From: Acidobacteriota bacterium | Lineage (GTDB): Bacteria > Acidobacteriota > Terriglobia > Terriglobales > Acidobacteriaceae | NCBI GenBank assembly: GCA_021810815.1 | Contig: JAJZHR010000071.1 | Coordinates: forward strand, 1 to 8,808 | Direction: 5' to 3' | DNA length: 8,808 bases | In this document: in pieces, positions 6,011-8,808 of the stretch | Position numbering within the stretch: position 1 is the stretch's first letter | Layout of the letters: every line of letters starts with the position of its first letter | The notes under the pieces: model-generated | Database searches by the model: none | What the model was told of the DNA's origin: nothing | Seen by the model: the letters and a program-made list of their open reading frames with translations, nothing else | Made by a program: the position numbers and the translations under genes

Positions 6011-6038
6011 GACTCTCTGAATCCAGTTGCCGAGAGTC
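6011..6038. repeat. Inverted repeat with 7-bp arms
   Basis: GACTCTC (6011-6017) and GAGAGTC (6032-6038) are perfect complements around a 14-base loop, about 50 bp upstream of the second promoter block. GACTCTC also occurs at 5890-5896. The dyad is not followed by a T-run. It may be a second regulator site unique to the second receptor gene, or chance. Confidence 0.3.
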
Positions 6039-6090
6039 CTCCAGAGCCGCTGCCCGGACGCAGGATATCCGTCCACGAACTATTCGCCTA

Positions 6091-6120
6091 TTGACATTGG
6101 TTAGACCAATCAACTAGAGT
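6091..6120 (+). promoter_or_regulatory. Sigma70-type promoter of receptor gene 2
   Basis: TTGACA (6091-6096), an 18-bp spacer and TAGAGT (6115-6120) are identical to the first copy, including the spacer sequence. The predicted start of transcription is near 6127, with a leader of about 35 nt. The terminator at 5725-5767 lies between this promoter and the first gene. Confidence 0.7.
6096..6110. promoter_or_regulatory. GntR-family (PdhR/LldR-like) operator, copy 2
   Basis: ATTGGTTAGACCAAT is identical to the first operator, including its three central bases, and sits at the same place between -35 and -10. Identity of site and placement implies that the same regulator controls both receptors. 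The regulator gene is not in the window. Confidence 0.6.
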
Positions 6121-6131
6121 CGCGCCCGCTA

Positions 6132-6150
6132 GAAGATTTCATTTTCGGGG
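6132..6150 (+). promoter_or_regulatory. Leader hairpin plus G-rich ribosome-binding site, copy 2
   Basis: GAAGAT (6132-6137) pairs with ATTTTC (6141-6146) around a TTC loop. Compared with the first copy, one stem A has become G, which still pairs as G:U, and one loop C has become T. GGGGG (6146-6150 region) follows at once as the only Shine-Dalgarno-like run. Confidence 0.45.
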
Positions 6151-6154
6151 GCAG

Positions 6155-6169
6155 ATGCGACATGTTTAA
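6155..6169 (+). other. Four-codon upstream ORF overlapping the receptor 2 start
   Basis: ATG CGA CAT GTT TAA begins seven bases before, and out of frame with, the receptor ATG at 6162, and ends inside the receptor's third codon. It exists because two bases differ from the first copy, where no such ATG is present. It lies closer to the GGGGG run than the receptor ATG and could draw initiation away from it. Whether it is translated is unknown. Confidence 0.3.
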
Positions 6170-8808
6170 ATCACACGCTACGGCCCATTCAAGATCGGGC
6201 AAACTCTACGTTCTCATCCTTTTCTGCATCGCGGCACTTCTGTTCGCGGGGCAGAGCTACGCTCAGGTCGCTGGAACGGCGAGCCTGCAGGGCACCATCA
6301 CCGACTCGACGGGAGCGGTGATTCCCAACACCGCCATCACGCTGACCAATACCGCGACCCAGATCAAGCGCAGCGCGACCAGCGATGGCAGCGGCCTGTA
6401 CAACTTTCCCAACGTGGCCATCGGCACCTACTCCCTCTCTGTGACGGAAGCGGGTTTTCAGAGCTACACGCAGACCAACATCGTTCTTGAAGTCGGCAGC
6501 AGCATCGCCGTGAACGTGAAGATGACGGTGGGCGAGGCATCGCAGCGGATCGAGGTGAAGGCCGAGGCGCTGGCGCTGCAGACCGAGGACAGTTCGTTCA
6601 AGCAGACGATCGATGAGAAGACCGTGACCGAAATGCCTCTGAACGGGCGTTTGATGACGGATCTGATCACCCTGTCCGGAGGTTCGGCTCCAGCGCCCGG
6701 CGGCGACATGGTCGGCAGCAAGAACTTCGCCACCTCGAAGTCGATTTCCATCGCAGGCGGCGCCGGCAATGAGACCACGTACCGTCTGGACGGCGGCGAC
6801 AACATGGACTACATGACCAACGTCAACCTGCCGTTTCCCTTCCCCGATGCGGTGAACCAGTTCAGCGTGGAGACGACCGCGCTGGGCGCACAGCAGGGGC
6901 AGCACCCGGGCGGCCTGGTCAACGTGGTGACGAAGTCCGGCACCAACCAGTGGCACGGGTCTGCATTCGAATTCATCCGCAACAACTTCATCGACGCGAC
7001 CAATTTCTTCTCCACCTCCAAGGACACGCTGCACCAGAACGAATACGGCGGGACGTTGGGCGGCAAGGTTCTGCGCGACAAGCTGTTCTTCTTCGTCGGC
7101 TACCAGCACCTGAGAGCCGCTGCAGCCTCCGCCTCGCAAATTGCCTATGTGCCCACCGCCGCGAACCTGACTGGCGACTTCTCCGTCACCGACAGCAGCG
7201 CCTGCTCCAAGGGGGCCACCCAGCTTGTGAACCCTCTGACCGGGGCGCTGCTGACGAGCAACCACATCTCAACCTCGTACTTCAGCCCAACCGCTCTCGC
7301 ACTGGCCAAATATCTTCCTATCAGCGGCGCGGACCAGTGCGGGCAGGTTCACTACTCCATCCCCTCGCTGCAGACGGAGAACCAGTTCGTCACCCGCGAG
7401 GACTGGACGATCAACGCGAAGCACAGCTTCTATGCGCGCTACTTTCTGGACGGCTATGTGATTCCGGCGTATTTTTCCCCGACCAACATCCTGATCACGT
7501 CCACGGCGGGCAACGACGAGCGGGTTCAGACGCTGACCTTCGGCGAGACCTGGACGATCAATTCGAAGACGGTGAACCTATTCCACGCCACCGGAATGCG
7601 TCGGCGCGACAATCGCGGACCGGCAGTGGGCATCAACCCGAACACCATCGGAATCAATGTCACGGCGCCAACCGCGACGATGTTGCGGATGGAGGTGTCC
7701 AACAAATTCAACCTGTACTGCGGCACCTGCGCTCCGGGCTATTTCAATGACAACACCTTCTCCTTTGCCGATGATGTGAATCTGGTGCGCGGCAAGCACC
7801 AGTTCATCTTCGGAGGGGAGTATGTGCGCAACCAACTGAACATCTCCAACTCCAACCAGGCCGATGGAGACTTCAGATTCACCGGCATCTTCAGCCAATT
7901 CGGTCCGACGGGATCCCCTTCGGCCGGGATAGCGAAGGGGAGCACTGGAGCGGACGCCAACCTGGATCTGCTGACGGGAGCCATGGCCAACTTCGGCCAG
8001 AGCATCTACTCCGGGAACGCGTTGCGAGCGCCGATTCCCAGCCTCTATGCACAGGACACGTATCACGCGACGCAGCGGCTGGTGCTGACGGGCGGCGTGC
8101 GCTGGGTGCCGGAATACGCTCCAGTGGACGTATTCAACCGCGGGTCGGTCTTCAACATGAACAATTTCCTGAACAACACGCTGAGTTCCGTGTTTCCGAC
8201 AGCCCCGGCTGGAATCTCCTTCTACGGCGACAAGGGAGTGCCGCGGGGGTTCACCAAGAACTCCCTGCTTCAGTTCTCCCCGAACTTTGGCGCTACGTTT
8301 GATCCGACGGGAACGGGGAACACGGTGTTTCGCGGGGGATGGGCTCTGGTGTACGACCAGCCGAACTTCTTCACCGCGCAGCGCGTGAACCAGAATCCCC
8401 CCTTCGCCACCGCCACTTCGAACACTCCCGTGGGCGTGCCGCTGAACTTCACGAATCCGTATTCGAACGGCACGATCATCGGCGATCCCTATCCCCAGCC
8501 GCAGCACCCGTCAGCGGCGACCGCATCGTTCCCCAACGGGAGCAACTACATCTCCCTGCCGGAGCAATTCCTTCCCTCGTACACCATCCAGTGGACAGCC
8601 AGCATGCAGCAGGAGTTCGCCCACGGCTGGCAGTTCCAGATGCAGTACATTGGCAACCACTCGAACCACGTAGTCATGGGACTGCCTCTGAATGCAGCGA
8701 CCTATATCCCCGGCGTCTCCACCGGCCCCGGCTCCTGCGCTCCGCTTGCGACGGCTCCGAAGGCGGGGCAGCCATGCTCCACGATTGGCAACCAGGCGGC
8801 GCGCTACT
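6162..8808 (+). CDS. Oar-like TonB-dependent receptor, paralogue 2, 3'-truncated by window
   Basis: The frame stays open for 882 codons to the window edge with no stop or frameshift; by comparison with the first copy about 264 codons are missing. Domains follow the first copy: signal peptide with cleavage after SYA (34|Q35), carboxypeptidase-regulatory-like domain (about 37-125), plug-like region with AGGAGNETTYRLDGGD and NVVTKSGTNQWHG, and the front part of the barrel. Hand alignment to paralogue 1 needs no gaps: 660 of 882 residues match (about 75%). The six mature Cys in range (348, 393, 520, 523, 859, 872) are at the same numbers in both proteins. Differences cluster at about 311-330, 501-518, 651-680 and 831-870, while 191-200, 251-260, 551-560 and 741-750 are identical. 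This suggests the same outer-membrane role with altered ligand contacts. The start at 6162 matches paralogue 1; an ATG at 6155 is out of frame. Confidence 0.92.
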   Translation, partial: MFKSHATAHSRSGKLYVLILFCIAALLFAGQSYAQVAGTASLQGTITDSTGAVIPNTAITLTNTATQIKRSATSDGSGLYNFPNVAIGTYSLSVTEAGFQSYTQTNIVLEVGSSIAVNVKMTVGEASQRIEVKAEALALQTEDSSFKQTIDEKTVTEMPLNGRLMTDLITLSGGSAPAPGGDMVGSKNFATSKSISIAGGAGNETTYRLDGGDNMDYMTNVNLPFPFPDAVNQFSVETTALGAQQGQHPGGLVNVVTKSGTNQWHGSAFEFIRNNFIDATNFFSTSKDTLHQNEYGGTLGGKVLRDKLFFFVGYQHLRAAAASASQIAYVPTAANLTGDFSVTDSSACSKGATQLVNPLTGALLTSNHISTSYFSPTALALAKYLPISGADQCGQVHYSIPSLQTENQFVTREDWTINAKHSFYARYFLDGYVIPAYFSPTNILITSTAGNDERVQTLTFGETWTINSKTVNLFHATGMRRRDNRGPAVGINPNTIGINVTAPTATMLRMEVSNKFNLYCGTCAPGYFNDNTFSFADDVNLVRGKHQFIFGGEYVRNQLNISNSNQADGDFRFTGIFSQFGPTGSPSAGIAKGSTGADANLDLLTGAMANFGQSIYSGNALRAPIPSLYAQDTYHATQRLVLTGGVRWVPEYAPVDVFNRGSVFNMNNFLNNTLSSVFPTAPAGISFYGDKGVPRGFTKNSLLQFSPNFGATFDPTGTGNTVFRGGWALVYDQPNFFTAQRVNQNPPFATATSNTPVGVPLNFTNPYSNGTIIGDPYPQPQHPSAATASFPNGSNYISLPEQFLPSYTIQWTASMQQEFAHGWQFQMQYIGNHSNHVVMGLPLNAATYIPGVSTGPGSCAPLATAPKAGQPCSTIGNQAARY

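Larger units (their letters stand above)
5769..6086. other. Intergenic spacer between the paralogues, no gene seen
   Basis: This stretch of about 320 bp follows the terminator and precedes the second promoter block. Short open frames exist on both strands, but none has a recognisable domain or ribosome-binding site. It is not similar to the region upstream of the first promoter block (2085-2174). Two inverted repeats within it are listed separately. No remnant of a transposase, integrase or tRNA is visible. Confidence 0.6.
6087..6161 (+). repeat. Promoter/leader block, copy 2 of the 75-bp direct repeat
   Basis: This is the second copy of the block at 2175-2249: 71/75 identical, with all four differences in the last 28 bases. 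The upstream edge of similarity is again CCTATTGACA. Placement directly before the second receptor gene shows that promoter and coding region were duplicated together. Confidence 0.9.

Noticed and set aside
5687..6020. Small open frames in the spacer (minus 5687-5962 and plus 5766-6020).
   Set aside because: One overlaps the terminator, neither has a Shine-Dalgarno or recognisable sequence, and composition is not gene-like.
1..8808. CRISPR array, tRNA/rRNA genes, insertion-sequence ends or attachment sites.
   Set aside because: No regularly spaced repeats, cloverleaf sequences, transposase or integrase motifs were seen; the only large repeat is the receptor tandem duplication.

Overview
The window looks like chromosomal DNA from an Acidobacteriota (Terriglobia) soil bacterium, of the Granulicella/Edaphobacter/Terriglobus kind. 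That is an inference. It rests on GC-rich DNA and on two very large Oar-like TonB-dependent outer-membrane proteins with an N-terminal carboxypeptidase-regulatory-like domain, a family greatly expanded in that phylum. No rRNA, tRNA, CRISPR array, transposase or phage gene was seen.

Left part (1-2084): on the minus strand lie the first 50 codons of a TauE/SafE-type membrane permease, cut by the window edge, and a complete OppF/DppF-type ABC ATPase (360-1196). A 153-bp divergent intergenic region (1197-1349) holds a perfect 14-bp palindrome and a short direct repeat. It separates the ATPase from a plus-strand classical short-chain dehydrogenase/reductase (1350-2084). No permease or binding protein for the ATPase is visible. 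Nothing in the sequence links these three genes functionally to the right-hand part.

Right part (2175-8808): two tandem paralogues of an Oar-like outer-membrane TonB-dependent receptor. The first is complete (1146 aa, 2250-5690). The second starts at 6162 and runs off the window with no stop. By hand alignment the first 882 residues align without a gap and are about 75% identical (660/882). Each gene has its own copy of a 75-bp promoter/leader block. The first 47 bp of this block are identical in both copies, with a perfect -35 (TTGACA), a -10-like TAGAGT at 18-bp spacing, and between them the 15-bp palindrome ATTGGTTAGACCAAT. This palindrome fits the operator consensus known for PdhR/LldR-type GntR-family regulators (ATTGGTNNNACCAAT). 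A strong intrinsic terminator closes the first gene, so the two are separate transcription units probably under one common regulator.

I see no clear undescribed multi-gene system. The most notable signal is the tandem duplication of a receptor with its operator-promoter: the control region is better conserved than the proteins, and amino-acid differences cluster in patches, as expected if binding loops diversify while regulation stays shared.
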